Below are positions 30,506 to 38,061 of a stretch of DNA of 38,061 nt, one piece after another. The position numbers and the translations under genes were made by a program. Location: positions 1 through 38,061 of the forward strand of contig JAGWSR010000018.1 in assembly GCA_028869385.1 (NCBI GenBank). Reading direction: 5' to 3'. The stretch comes from a bacterium. GTDB lineage: Bacteria > Vulcanimicrobiota > Vulcanimicrobiia > Vulcanimicrobiales > Vulcanimicrobiaceae. Position 1 is the stretch's first letter. Each line of letters starts with the position of its first letter. Below the pieces are notes generated by a model that searched no databases, was not told where the DNA came from, and saw nothing but the letters and a program-made list of their open reading frames with translations.

Positions 30506-31194
30506 CGGCGCGCGCCTCGCGCGATGGTCTCGATCTCGGCGACCACGGCCGCAGCGTCAACCGCGCTCGAGTCGATCACGTGCGCGTCGGGCGCGGCGAC
30601 GAGGGGCGAGACCGCGCGCTCGCGGTCGAGGCGGTCGCGTTCTTCGATCTCGCGCGCGAGTTGATGCAGACTCACGTCGATGCCGGCCGCCTGTAACTGC
30701 GCGGCGCGGCGTTCGACGCGCGCGTTCACCGAGGCGGTGAGAAAGATCTTGACCGGCGCGAACGGCAGCACGACGGTGCCGATATCGCGCCCAGCCATCA
30801 CCACCGGACCGTCTTGCGCGATGCGGCGCTGACTCTCGACCATCGCCTCGCGCACCCGCGGATGCGCGGCGATGGTGGAGACGATCGCGGTGACTTGCTT
30901 CGAGTGCAGGGTCGCTTCATCGAGTTCGCGCCCATCGGCGGCGATGCGAAAGCCGAGCGGTGCCGCGTCATCGAGCGCGATCGCCACGTGCGCGTGCTCC
31001 CAGAGGCGCACGAGCGCGTCTTCGTTGTCGGCGTCGGTGCCCGACTGCAGCGCGAGGTGCGCGAGCGTGCGATACATCGCCCCCGTGTCGAGATAGAGAA
31101 TCTTCAATCGCTGCGCGAGCAGATGCGCGACGGTCGTCTTGCCCGAAGCGGCCGGACCGTCGATGGCGATCTGCAAGTGGGTTGGAACGCTCAT
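30502..31194 (-). CDS. cmk: cytidylate kinase
   Basis: A 230-residue nucleotide kinase that phosphorylates CMP and dCMP. The P-loop is DGPAASGKTT, followed by YLDTGAMYRTLA, the CMP-binding segment ending in VVMAGRDIGTVVLP, the lid with EIEERDRLDRERAVSPL, and the C-terminal VIDSSAVD block. Its ATG overlaps the stop of the glycosyltransferase gene by 4 bases. In Firmicutes cmk is also followed by a plsC-type gene. The presence of an essential gene between carotenoid-type and lipid genes ties them to constitutive expression. Confidence 0.96.
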   Translation of the reverse strand: MSVPTHLQIAIDGPAASGKTTVAHLLAQRLKILYLDTGAMYRTLAHLALQSGTDADNEDALVRLWEHAHVAIALDDAAPLGFRIAADGRELDEATLHSKQVTAIVSTIAAHPRVREAMVESQRRIAQDGPVVMAGRDIGTVVLPFAPVKIFLTASVNARVERRAAQLQAAGIDVSLHQLAREIEERDRLDRERAVSPLVAAPDAHVIDSSAVDAAAVVAEIETIARGARR

Positions 31195-32237
31195 GACCGC
31201 TCGCCCGTTTCGCCGAGCGCGAGCGATCTACCCCGCCATCCAATCCGCCCTCGCGCGCCCTCCCAAGCGGCGAGCAGCGCCGCACCCGCGGCCGCGAGCG
31301 CGCCGAGCGGCGCGAGCACGACCGAGAGCGACGTTTCCCGCAGGCGCCGCGCCGTGATGATGCGCGCGGCCCAGAGCGGGAGGGGCGCGCATGCGAGCAG
31401 CAGTTGCCAGATCGCGAAAAGCACGCAGCCGAGCGCGCCCGTGCCGTAGTAGAGCGAGCGCCCGAGGCCGCGCGCGTTCTGCGCGAGCGTCTCGTACCCG
31501 CAAACCGTCGCGATCTCGGCACCCGAGGCGAGCGCGACGCGATGCCCAGCCGCCTTGAGCGCACGCGCGAGCGCCACATCTTCGACCACCGCATCGAGCG
31601 CGGCGTGGCCGCCGCACGCCGCGTATGCATCGGCGCGCACGAGAAAGCACTGCCCGTTGCCCGCGGCAAAGCGCGGATCGCTGCCGCGCGCAAGCCGCAT
31701 CGGCAGCGCCTGCAGCAGAAAGAGCGTGACGGCGGGCGCGAGCAAGGCCGACGCGAGCGACTGCGGCGCGACGCGCAGCCACGCCGTCGCCGCCGCTGCC
31801 TGCATCTGCCGCGCGTAGGCGACGAGCGTTGCCGCGCACGCCGGCGCGATGCGCACGTCCGCGTCGAGAAAGAGCAGCCACGGCGTACCCGGCGGATGCG
31901 CCTCGACGGCGCGGGCGAGCATCGCCGACTTGCCGCCGCGCGCGCCGCCCGTCACCACGTGCACGCGCGCGTCGCGTCGCGCGTAAGCGTCGAGAATCGC
32001 GGGCGTGGCGTCGCTCGACCCGTCGTCTCCGACGACGACCGACGCGACATCATCCGACGCGAGCACGGCGTCGAGAAACGCGGCCGCGTTCTCGCCTTCA
32101 TCGCGCATCGCGACGTACACGTCCACGCGCTCGTGCGCATCGCGCGTCGGCTTTAGGCGTGGAAAGCACGCGAGATTGGCGACCTCCATCGCGAGGCCCC
32201 CGAGCGCGACGCCGTTAGCGAGGAGCCAGAGCCACAC
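31191..32237 (-). CDS. GT2 family glycosyltransferase, CrtQ-like
   Basis: A 348-residue membrane-associated family 2 glycosyltransferase. GDDGSSDAT is the nucleotide-sugar motif, FLDADVRI the DxD motif, GNGQCFLVRADAYAACGG the acceptor segment and VEDVALARAL the catalytic ED motif. N-terminal (WLWLLANGVALGGLAMEVAN) and C-terminal hydrophobic helices anchor it. The arrangement resembles CrtQ, which glycosylates a carotenoid acid in staphyloxanthin synthesis, and the gene sits beside a desaturase-like oxidase and an acyltransferase. The similarity is to the wider family, so carotenoid specificity is inferred from context. It overlaps the acyltransferase gene by 23 bases. Confidence 0.85.
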   Translation of the reverse strand: MWLWLLANGVALGGLAMEVANLACFPRLKPTRDAHERVDVYVAMRDEGENAAAFLDAVLASDDVASVVVGDDGSSDATPAILDAYARRDARVHVVTGGARGGKSAMLARAVEAHPPGTPWLLFLDADVRIAPACAATLVAYARQMQAAAATAWLRVAPQSLASALLAPAVTLFLLQALPMRLARGSDPRFAAGNGQCFLVRADAYAACGGHAALDAVVEDVALARALKAAGHRVALASGAEIATVCGYETLAQNARGLGRSLYYGTGALGCVLFAIWQLLLACAPLPLWAARIITARRLRETSLSVVLAPLGALAAAGAALLAAWEGARGRIGWRGRSLALGETGERS

Positions 32238-32913
32238 GATCGTCCACTCCGGCGCGTCCGCTCACCGCGATGCGAAAGCGTTGCTCGATCTGTCCGTCGG
32301 CGAGCAGACGATCGATCTCGGCAAGCATCGCGGCGACGCACGCTTGCGTGCGCTCGCGCGCGCCGCGCAGCGCGACGATCGGCTCACCGTAGCGCACGAA
32401 GATCTCGGGGCGCTGGCGATCGCGAAAGACGAAACGCATCGCCGCCGGCACGATCGGTACGCCCGCCTCGCGCGCGACGTGCTCGAACCCGCTCGTGAAC
32501 GCGAGCGGCGCACTCGGCGCGTGCAGCACGCCGTCGGGAAAGATCCACACCGCGGCCCCGGCACGCGCCTCGTCGGCCGCATAGCGCACCGCATCGCGCG
32601 CGGCGCGCACCGAACGCGCATCCACCGAGAACGCCCCGCCGAAGCGAAAGAATGGAAAGCGACGCAGTTCGGCGTCGCTCATCATCACGGCGAAGGGCCG
32701 CTCGCGCTCGCGTTCGTGATGGAGCAGATAGGGGATCAACCCGTCCCACCACGAGTGGTGATTGGCGACCGCCACGTAGCCGCCGTGCGCGGGTAACGAC
32801 TCGACACCCGCGACCCAAACGCGCGCGAAGTTGCCGCGCACGAGTCGTCGCGTGTACCACACGAAGAACGAGTCGAACCCGGCGACGCGCCGCGCGCGCT
32901 GCCACCCGCTCAC
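32215..32913 (-). CDS. PlsC-like acyltransferase in the carotenoid cluster
   Basis: A 232-residue LPLAT-family acyltransferase. NHHSWWDGLIPYLL gives the HxxxxD motif (His52, Asp57), GGAFSVDARSVRAARDAV the second block, and WIFPDGVLHAP a variant of FPEG with Asp for Glu. The start is GTG 32913, which overlaps the desaturase-like stop as GTGA. Context suggests esterification of a sugar on a glycosyl-carotenoid, the step done by CrtO in staphyloxanthin synthesis, although CrtO of Staphylococcus belongs to a different, smaller family. A phospholipid role is the main alternative. Confidence 0.85.
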   Translation of the reverse strand: MSGWQRARRVAGFDSFFVWYTRRLVRGNFARVWVAGVESLPAHGGYVAVANHHSWWDGLIPYLLHHERERERPFAVMMSDAELRRFPFFRFGGAFSVDARSVRAARDAVRYAADEARAGAAVWIFPDGVLHAPSAPLAFTSGFEHVAREAGVPIVPAAMRFVFRDRQRPEIFVRYGEPIVALRGARERTQACVAAMLAEIDRLLADGQIEQRFRIAVSGRAGVDDRVALAPR

Positions 32914-34337
32914 GCGAGCAAAGCGTCGGCCGCGAGACGTCCCGAGATGACGACCATCGGCACGCCCGATCCCGGGCGCGTGCCGCTCCCCGCGAAGACG
33001 ACGTTGCGCAGGCGCGGATGGCGGATGGCCGGGCGGAACGGACCCATCTGATCGAGCGTGTGATCGGGGCCGAAGGCTGCACCGTGCATGAGGCCGAGTT
33101 CGCGCTCGAACTCCTCGGGTCCGCGTCGCCGCTCGACGACGATCCGACCGCGCAACGGTCCCGCCTGCGCTTCGAGCGCGTCGAGCACGCGCTCGCGCAT
33201 GGCGTCGAGATCGAGCGACGGCGCGAGCGCGCGGTTCGGCACCGGTGCGAGCACGAGCAGCGCGCTTCCGCCGGGCGGTGCGACGCTCGGATCGGTGGCG
33301 GCGGGATTGCAGACGTAGAGCATCGTTTCGTCGGGCACGCGCCCCGCGTCGAGGTGCGCGTACGCCCCCCACGGATCGCGCGGGAGCATGACCGTGTGGT
33401 GATCGAGCGCGACCGGCGCATCGAGGCCGAAGTACCACACGCACGCGGTGTGTCCGTAGCGCGGCGAACGTCCGCGCGGCGCCTCGTCGCCGAACAACCC
33501 GAGGGACGGTTCACGATCGGCGGCGACGACGAGCGCGTCGGCATCGTAGCTCGTCGCGCCGGCATGGACGCGCACGCCGCCGTCGGCGCGCATCTCCACG
33601 CGCTCGGCGCGCGTGTCGAACGCAAACTCCGCTCCGCGTCGCTGCGCCTCGCGCACGAATGCATCCACCACGGCACCCGTGCCGCCGCGCGCGTACCACA
33701 CGCCGCCCACCATCTCTTCTACCGGCAAGAGTGCGTACATCGCGGGCGAGCGCAACGGCGACGTGCCGAGGTAGAGCGGTTGGAACGTGAGCGCCTGCAC
33801 CACGCGCGGATCGTGAAAGTATCGCTCGGTGAAGGCGCGCAGCGAGCCCGCGATCCACGGGCGAATGCGCCCCGGCGAGAGGATCGTACGCGCAAACGAC
33901 GCGAGCGTGTGATCGCGTTCGAGGATGCGCGAACGCGCGTCCACGTGCGCGCCGTGCACGTCGGCCAGATAGCGTAGCGCGCGGCTCGCGCGCCCGGGTT
34001 CGAAACGCGCGAACTCCTGGAGCACGAGCGCGATATCGGACTGCATCGCGAACGACGCGCCGTCGGCGAAACGCACGCGATAGCCCGGCTCGAGGCGCTG
34101 CAGAGCGAGCGCGTCGAAGGCCTCATCGCCGAGCGCGGAGCGCAGCAGATCGGTCATCACGAGCAGCGTGGGGCCGAGATCGAAACGATACCCGGCGGCG
34201 CTCCATGACTGCGCGCGCCCGCCGGGGCGATCGGCGGCTTCGAGCACGCGCACGGCGACCCCGCGCCGCTGCAGTTCGAGCGTGGCGGAGAGTCCGGCGA
34301 AACCGGAACCGATGACAATGGCGGAACGCACGCTCAT
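32910..34337 (-). CDS. CrtI/CrtP-type carotenoid desaturase or oxidase
   Basis: A 475-residue FAD enzyme of the phytoene desaturase family. The N-terminus AIVIGSGFAGLSATLELQRRG holds GxGxxG, followed by EAADRPGGRAQSW and YRFDLGPTLLVM. The C-terminus has FAGSGTRPGSGVPMVVISG, the usual CrtI ending. It is a paralogue of the other desaturase at 35611-37083. With GT2 and acyltransferase genes directly downstream in coupled order, it may do the later oxidation step (as CrtP/CrtNb does) while the other makes the chromophore; that split is inference. I use the ATG at 34337; an earlier ATG at 34379 lies inside the opposite-strand DUF2269 gene. Confidence 0.88.
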   Translation of the reverse strand: MSVRSAIVIGSGFAGLSATLELQRRGVAVRVLEAADRPGGRAQSWSAAGYRFDLGPTLLVMTDLLRSALGDEAFDALALQRLEPGYRVRFADGASFAMQSDIALVLQEFARFEPGRASRALRYLADVHGAHVDARSRILERDHTLASFARTILSPGRIRPWIAGSLRAFTERYFHDPRVVQALTFQPLYLGTSPLRSPAMYALLPVEEMVGGVWYARGGTGAVVDAFVREAQRRGAEFAFDTRAERVEMRADGGVRVHAGATSYDADALVVAADREPSLGLFGDEAPRGRSPRYGHTACVWYFGLDAPVALDHHTVMLPRDPWGAYAHLDAGRVPDETMLYVCNPAATDPSVAPPGGSALLVLAPVPNRALAPSLDLDAMRERVLDALEAQAGPLRGRIVVERRRGPEEFERELGLMHGAAFGPDHTLDQMGPFRPAIRHPRLRNVVFAGSGTRPGSGVPMVVISGRLAADALLA

Positions 34338-34355
34338 CGCTGCGAAGCTCCGCTC

Positions 34356-34802
34356 ATGCTGCTCGTGAAGACGCTGCACGTCATCTGCGCGGTGCTGTGG
34401 CTTGGAAACTTCGTCGTGACCGGCGTGTGGAGTCTGCGCGCCTTCGCGCTGCGCGATGCGGCGCTCGCGCGCTTCGCGACGCGCGAGATCCTCTTCACCG
34501 ATCTGCTCTTCACCTTCGTCGGCGGCTCCGCGGTCGTGATGAGCGGCCTCGGACTCGCCGCGCTCGAAGGTATCTCGCCGTGGGCGACCGCGTGGACGCG
34601 CGGCGCGCTGCTCACCTCGATCGCAAGCGGCATCGCGTGGATCGCGCTGCTGCTGCCGATCGAACTGCGCATGCGGCGCCTCGCCGAAGGCGGCGACGAC
34701 CTCGCGCTGCGCAAAGTGTTCGTGTGGTGGAACGTCGTTGGGTGGGCGATCACGGTCGCGCTCTTCTCCATCATCTATTTGATGGTCGCAAAGCCCGTGT
34801 AG
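34356..34802 (+). CDS. DUF2269-like integral membrane protein
   Basis: A 148-residue protein with four predicted transmembrane helices (about 4-24, 48-72, 84-104 and 124-145). The segment LHVICAVLWLGNFVVTG near the start, with a conserved His and Trp-Leu-Gly, and the later WNVVGWAITVALFSIIYLM match the DUF2269 (predicted integral membrane, YjfL/CopD-like) pattern. The function of the family is unknown. It is the only plus-strand gene in this region: its start lies 18 bp from the divergent desaturase start and its end overlaps the convergent crtB by 28 bases. Confidence 0.78.
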   Translation: MLLVKTLHVICAVLWLGNFVVTGVWSLRAFALRDAALARFATREILFTDLLFTFVGGSAVVMSGLGLAALEGISPWATAWTRGALLTSIASGIAWIALLLPIELRMRRLAEGGDDLALRKVFVWWNVVGWAITVALFSIIYLMVAKPV

Positions 34803-35614
34803 GCTTCGACCACACAGTACAGCGCTCGGCGCAGCTTCTCACCGGTCGGAACGTACGCGCGCCCCTGCGCCGTGTCGAAATCACGCGCCTCGAGCCGATC
34901 CACGATGCCGCCGTAGATGGCGCTGGTCATCAAGAGCGCAGCGCGCGAGCCGTCATTCGGCACGCGGGCGGCGAGCACGCGCCCCTCGCGGTAGTACTCG
35001 CGCGCGATACGCGCGATCTCGCGCATTACCTCGCGCTCCGCGGCGTGCGCGAGCATCTCGCTCGGAAGATAGGTGCGCCCCATCGCACGATCCTCTTCAA
35101 CGTCGCGCAGCACGTTGGTATATTGCATCGCGATGCCCAAGCGCTCGCCGCGATCGAGCGAATCGCGGTCGCTCGCGCCGAGTATCGGCATCGAGCAGCG
35201 CCCGACCGTGCCCGCGACGGCGGCGGAGTAGCGATAGAGATCGTCGAGGGTGCGAATCGGCGCGGGATCGAGATCGCTGCGGCAGCCCTCGACCAAGCGT
35301 CGCGCGTCGGCCACATCAATAGCGAAGCGTTCGAAGGCGCGCCGCACCGCCGGATACCACGGTGCGCCGCCGCTGCCCGCCGCATCGCGCACGGTGTCGA
35401 GTTCGCGCAGGATGTGTTCCAGCCCACGCTCGCGCTCCTCGCGCGTGAAGCCGGGCTCGTCGGCGAGATCGTCGGCGCTACGAAAGAGCCCGTAGAGCGC
35501 CTCGACCGCTTCGCGCTTGCGGCGCGGCAGGATGCGCGTGGAGAAAAAGAAGCTCTTCGCGTGCTCGCGCATCACGTTCGCGCACCACGCTTGCGAACGC
35601 TCGACGTCGCTCAC
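34775..35614 (-). CDS. crtB: phytoene or dehydrosqualene synthase (CrtB/CrtM type)
   Basis: A 279-residue squalene/phytoene synthase that joins two prenyl diphosphates head to head. The first aspartate motif is LFRSADDLADE and the second is NVLRDVEEDRAMGRTYLP; KSFFFSTRILPRRKREAV near the start is the substrate-binding block. Length is nearer CrtM (C30, from FPP) than many CrtB enzymes (C40, from GGPP), but chain length cannot be decided by eye. The GTG start at 35614 overlaps the desaturase stop as GTGA. The frame runs on far upstream, which is an artefact. Confidence 0.92.
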   Translation of the reverse strand: MSDVERSQAWCANVMREHAKSFFFSTRILPRRKREAVEALYGLFRSADDLADEPGFTREERERGLEHILRELDTVRDAAGSGGAPWYPAVRRAFERFAIDVADARRLVEGCRSDLDPAPIRTLDDLYRYSAAVAGTVGRCSMPILGASDRDSLDRGERLGIAMQYTNVLRDVEEDRAMGRTYLPSEMLAHAAEREVMREIARIAREYYREGRVLAARVPNDGSRAALLMTSAIYGGIVDRLEARDFDTAQGRAYVPTGEKLRRALYCVVEAYTGFATIK

Positions 35615-37083
35615 GCGGGCATCTCCTCGCAGATGCGCTCGACGGTCTGCATGGCGCTCATCGTGACGAGCGGCACGCCCGTTGCCGGGCGCGTGGAGGC
35701 ACCGGCAAAGTAGCAGTTCTCGATCGTCGCGTGACGGTTGTCGGGGCGCATCGGGCCGATCTGCAGCACGTCGTGCGAGAGGCCGAAGGCCGCGCCGATG
35801 TTGAGATTGAGCTCGTCGTGAAAGTCGAGCGGCGTGCGCGTCTTGTAAAAGCGAATGCGCGCGCGCAGACCAGGCAGACGGCGCGCCTCGATCATACCGA
35901 GGATCCGTTCGGCGAGTTCGGTGGTCTGCGTGGCCCAGTCGGTGATGCCGCTCAAGTTGGGCGCGGGCACGAGCACGTAGAGCGACTCTCCGCCCGGCGG
36001 CGCGATCGTGGGATCGGTGCCGCTCGGCGCGCAGAGGTAGATCGCCGGATCGTCGGGGATCGCGCCGCGATCGAAGATGTCGTTGCACGTGGCGCGCAGG
36101 TCGGCCGGCATTAGGAACTCGTGATGTAGCAGATCGTCGTAGCGACGGTCGAGCGCGGCGTAGATGAGCAGCGCCGAGGGCGTGTGGCGCATGCGCAGCG
36201 AGCGGTGGTTCGGTTCGCCGAGCAGCGTGCCGTACACGTAGGGGAGATCGGCATTCATTACCACGAGGTCGGCCTCGTAGCGCCGGTCGGCCGTGCGCAC
36301 CGCCGTGATGCGGTCGCCTTCGCGCTCCACGCTCGTCACCGTTTCATCATAGTGAATCGCGCCGCCGTTTGCGCGCACCGCGCGGTCGAGCGCGCGCGGG
36401 AGCGCCCCGATGCCGCCCATCGGGTAGTGGATGCCCTCGCCGAGCTCGGTGAAGAGCAGCAAGCGATAGAGCAGCGGCGAGGTGAAGGGCGACATCCCCA
36501 GATACATGGATTGAAACGAGAAGGCCCCGGCGATGCGCGGCGATTTGAACGCCTGCTGCGCGCGGCGCGCGAGCGTTTTGAACGCGCCCGTTTCGAAGAG
36601 ACCCTTGATCTTGCTCGGGGTGAGAAAGTCACCGAACGAACGGATGCGTTCGCCGACGAACTCGCGGCGCGAGATTTCGTACGCTTCGGCGGCCTCGGCA
36701 AAATACTCGAGGAAGCCGCGACTCGAGCCGGGGCTCATGCGCTCGAGCGAGGCGAGCGTCTCGGAGAGCACCGAGGAGACGAGCAGCGTGCCGCCGTCGG
36801 GATAGTGCAGCTTGTAGTTCGGACGCAGACGCACGCTCGGCACCTCGGCGTCGAAATCGCCGCCCCACGTGGCGAAGGCCGTGCGATAGACGTCGAGCAT
36901 GAAGAGCAGCGTCGGACCGAGGTCAAAGGTGTAGCCGTCCCACGTTGCCTGTGCGGCGCGCCCGCCGGGCGAGGATTGGCGCTCGAGCACGGTCACGCCG
37001 TACCCGCGATGCGCCAATTGCGCGGCGGTCACGAGACCCGCCACGCCCGCTCCAACCACGACCGCCTGTCGCTTCGCCTTCAT
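35611..37083 (-). CDS. crtI: CrtI/CrtN-type phytoene or dehydrosqualene desaturase
   Basis: A 490-residue desaturase. VVVGAGVAGLVTAAQLAHRGY holds the FAD-binding GxGxxG; SSPGGRAAQATWDGYTFDLGPTLLF follows. YPMGGIGALPRAL is in the central part, and FAGASTRPATGVPLVTMSA is the CrtI signature at the C-terminus. It should introduce the conjugated double bonds into the product of the adjacent crtB, with which it is translationally coupled. The ATG at 37083 is about 80 bp from the divergent radA, and an inverted repeat lies between them. No light- or redox-responsive regulator gene is nearby. Confidence 0.92.
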   Translation of the reverse strand: MKAKRQAVVVGAGVAGLVTAAQLAHRGYGVTVLERQSSPGGRAAQATWDGYTFDLGPTLLFMLDVYRTAFATWGGDFDAEVPSVRLRPNYKLHYPDGGTLLVSSVLSETLASLERMSPGSSRGFLEYFAEAAEAYEISRREFVGERIRSFGDFLTPSKIKGLFETGAFKTLARRAQQAFKSPRIAGAFSFQSMYLGMSPFTSPLLYRLLLFTELGEGIHYPMGGIGALPRALDRAVRANGGAIHYDETVTSVEREGDRITAVRTADRRYEADLVVMNADLPYVYGTLLGEPNHRSLRMRHTPSALLIYAALDRRYDDLLHHEFLMPADLRATCNDIFDRGAIPDDPAIYLCAPSGTDPTIAPPGGESLYVLVPAPNLSGITDWATQTTELAERILGMIEARRLPGLRARIRFYKTRTPLDFHDELNLNIGAAFGLSHDVLQIGPMRPDNRHATIENCYFAGASTRPATGVPLVTMSAMQTVERICEEMPA

Positions 37084-37121
37084 CGCACGCTACCAACACG
37101 CGCGCTCGGCGAAGGGTTGAG

Positions 37122-37155
37122 GGGATAGGCGCACGGAGGCGCAGCGCCTAATCCC
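37122..37155. promoter_or_regulatory. inverted repeat between crtI and radA
   Basis: GGGATAGGCGC at 37122-37132 pairs with GCGCCTAATCCC at 37144-37155 with a single bulged base, leaving an 11-base loop. The loop contains GGAGG (37135-37139), the only good Shine-Dalgarno before radA. It may be an operator for the divergent genes, or an RNA hairpin controlling radA translation. Confidence 0.45.
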
Positions 37156-37161
37156 GTGCTC

Positions 37162-38061
37162 GTGGCCAAAGCGCGCTCCGTCTACTTTTGTAATGCCTGC
37201 GGGTTCGAATCGCCGCGCTGGCTCGGGCGCTGTCCGCAGTGCGAGGCGTGGAACTCGTTCGACGAGCGCCCCTTCGCCGTGAACGCCAAGAGCGTTAAGG
37301 CCGCGAGCGCACGCGCCACGCCGCTGCGCGGCGGACCGGTGGCGCTCCAAGATATTGACGGCGGCAGCATCGCGCGCGTGCGCACCGCCATGCCCGAGTT
37401 CGACGCGCTGCTCGGCGGCGGCATCGTGCCGGGGAGCCTCACGCTCGTCGGCGGCCCGCCGGGCGCGGGCAAATCCACGCTGCTGCTGCAGATCGCCGCG
37501 CGCCTGGCGGCGCTCGGGCCCACGGTGTACGTGTGCGGCGAGGAGTCGGCCGCGCAGGTGAAGCTGCGCGCGGAGCGGTTGCGCGTGGACGCACCGCTGC
37601 TCGTGCACGCCGAGACCAACCTGCGCGTCGTGCTCGACGAGTTGGAGCGCGCGCGTCCGCTCGCGCTGATCGTGGACTCGATCCAAACGGTCTGGCTGCC
37701 CGAGTCGGAATCCTACGCTGGCTCGGTCACGCAGATTCGCGACTGCACGCAAGCGCTGATGGAGTTCGCCAAGCGCACCGGCTGCGCCACCTTCATCGTG
37801 GGACACGTCACCAAGGACGGCGCGATCGCCGGGCCGCGCCTGCTCGAGCACCTGGTGGACACGGTGCTCTACTTCGAGGGCGAGTCGAACGGTGACTATC
37901 GCATCCTGCGCGCGTACAAGAACCGCTTCGGTTCGATCGACGAAATCTGCGTCTTCGCGATGCACGACACCGGGCTCGACGAGGTGGCGAATCCCTCGGA
38001 ACTCTTCCTCGCGGGACGCGACGAGCGCCCGAGCGGCAGTTGCGTGGTCGCCTCGATCGTC
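37162..38061 (+). CDS. radA: DNA repair protein RadA, 3' end cut by window
   Basis: The first 300 residues of RadA, open to the last base of the window. It starts VAKARSVYFCNACGFESPRW, with a C4 zinc finger (Cys10, Cys13, Cys24, Cys27). The RecA-like ATPase follows: Walker A GGPPGAGKST with Lys104, IVDSIQT as Walker B region, and the RadA-specific KNRFG motif at residues 253-257. The Lon-like C-terminal domain would begin beyond about residue 280 and is mostly missing. RadA drives branch migration in recombination. I chose the GTG at 37162; a GTG at 37156 would add two residues. Confidence 0.95.
   Translation, partial: MAKARSVYFCNACGFESPRWLGRCPQCEAWNSFDERPFAVNAKSVKAASARATPLRGGPVALQDIDGGSIARVRTAMPEFDALLGGGIVPGSLTLVGGPPGAGKSTLLLQIAARLAALGPTVYVCGEESAAQVKLRAERLRVDAPLLVHAETNLRVVLDELERARPLALIVDSIQTVWLPESESYAGSVTQIRDCTQALMEFAKRTGCATFIVGHVTKDGAIAGPRLLEHLVDTVLYFEGESNGDYRILRAYKNRFGSIDEICVFAMHDTGLDEVANPSELFLAGRDERPSGSCVVASIV

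Noticed and set aside
31191-37083. Photosynthesis gene cluster
   Set aside because: No bacteriochlorophyll, reaction-centre or light-harvesting genes; only carotenoid-type enzymes are present.

Overview
The window is GC-rich, densely packed bacterial chromosome: most neighbouring genes overlap by 4 bases (ATGA or GTGA), the tRNA genes lack an encoded CCA, and I see no insertion sequences, phage genes, rRNA or CRISPR. The gene order is that of Firmicutes (yacL-ispD-ispF-gltX-cysE-cysS-rlmB-sigH; fakA/plsX near rpmB; a PASTA protein beside rpe). The GC content, the domain losses and the fusions suggest a related but separate lineage. Eremiobacterota (WPS-2) is my best guess, by inference only.

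Layout. 1-3780 holds tRNA-Tyr (minus), a PYROXD2/phytoene-dehydrogenase-like flavoprotein coupled to an alpha/beta hydrolase, an unusual tRNA-Thr(TGT), a [2Fe-2S]-ferredoxin-like protein and a VOC protein, closed by a strong terminator. 3801-5207 holds a 19-bp tandem repeat, sigH with a near-consensus promoter, and a divergent secreted Met-rich repeat protein. 5209-16728 is one long minus-strand run: fakA, plsX, two degV genes, hemW, a yacL-like PIN/TRAM gene, ispD, ispF, a gltX remnant, cysE, cysS, rlmB. 16765-20155 holds rpmB with promoter and terminator, a lipoprotein, a multi-spanning membrane protein and an ArnT/PMT-like glycosyltransferase. 20168-34337 is a second minus-strand run: a phytoene-desaturase-like oxidase, an acyltransferase, a GT2 glycosyltransferase, cmk, two plsC-like genes, a polyprenyl diphosphate synthase, a 1086-residue double GT-C glycosyltransferase, yebC, a PASTA-only protein, rpe, thiL, a pyridoxal-kinase-like gene and a small unknown. 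34356-37083 holds a DUF2269 membrane protein facing crtB and crtI. radA runs off the right edge.

How the genes fit together. IspD and IspF make isoprenoid precursors. The polyprenyl synthase, CrtB, the two CrtI-like enzymes, the GT2 enzyme and the PlsC-like acyltransferase could make a carotenoid that is desaturated, oxidised, glycosylated and acylated, the same logic as staphyloxanthin. FakA, two DegV/FakB-type proteins and PlsX form an acyl-phosphate module for phospholipid synthesis, with further PlsC-type acyltransferases nearby.

The most unusual items are an IspD carrying a C-terminal elongation factor G domain V; a gltX position reduced to the anticodon-binding domain; a single-chain fusion of two GT-C glycosyltransferases; a tRNA-Thr with a serine-like class II body; a PASTA protein with no kinase; and the carotenoid glyco-ester gene set continuous with housekeeping genes.
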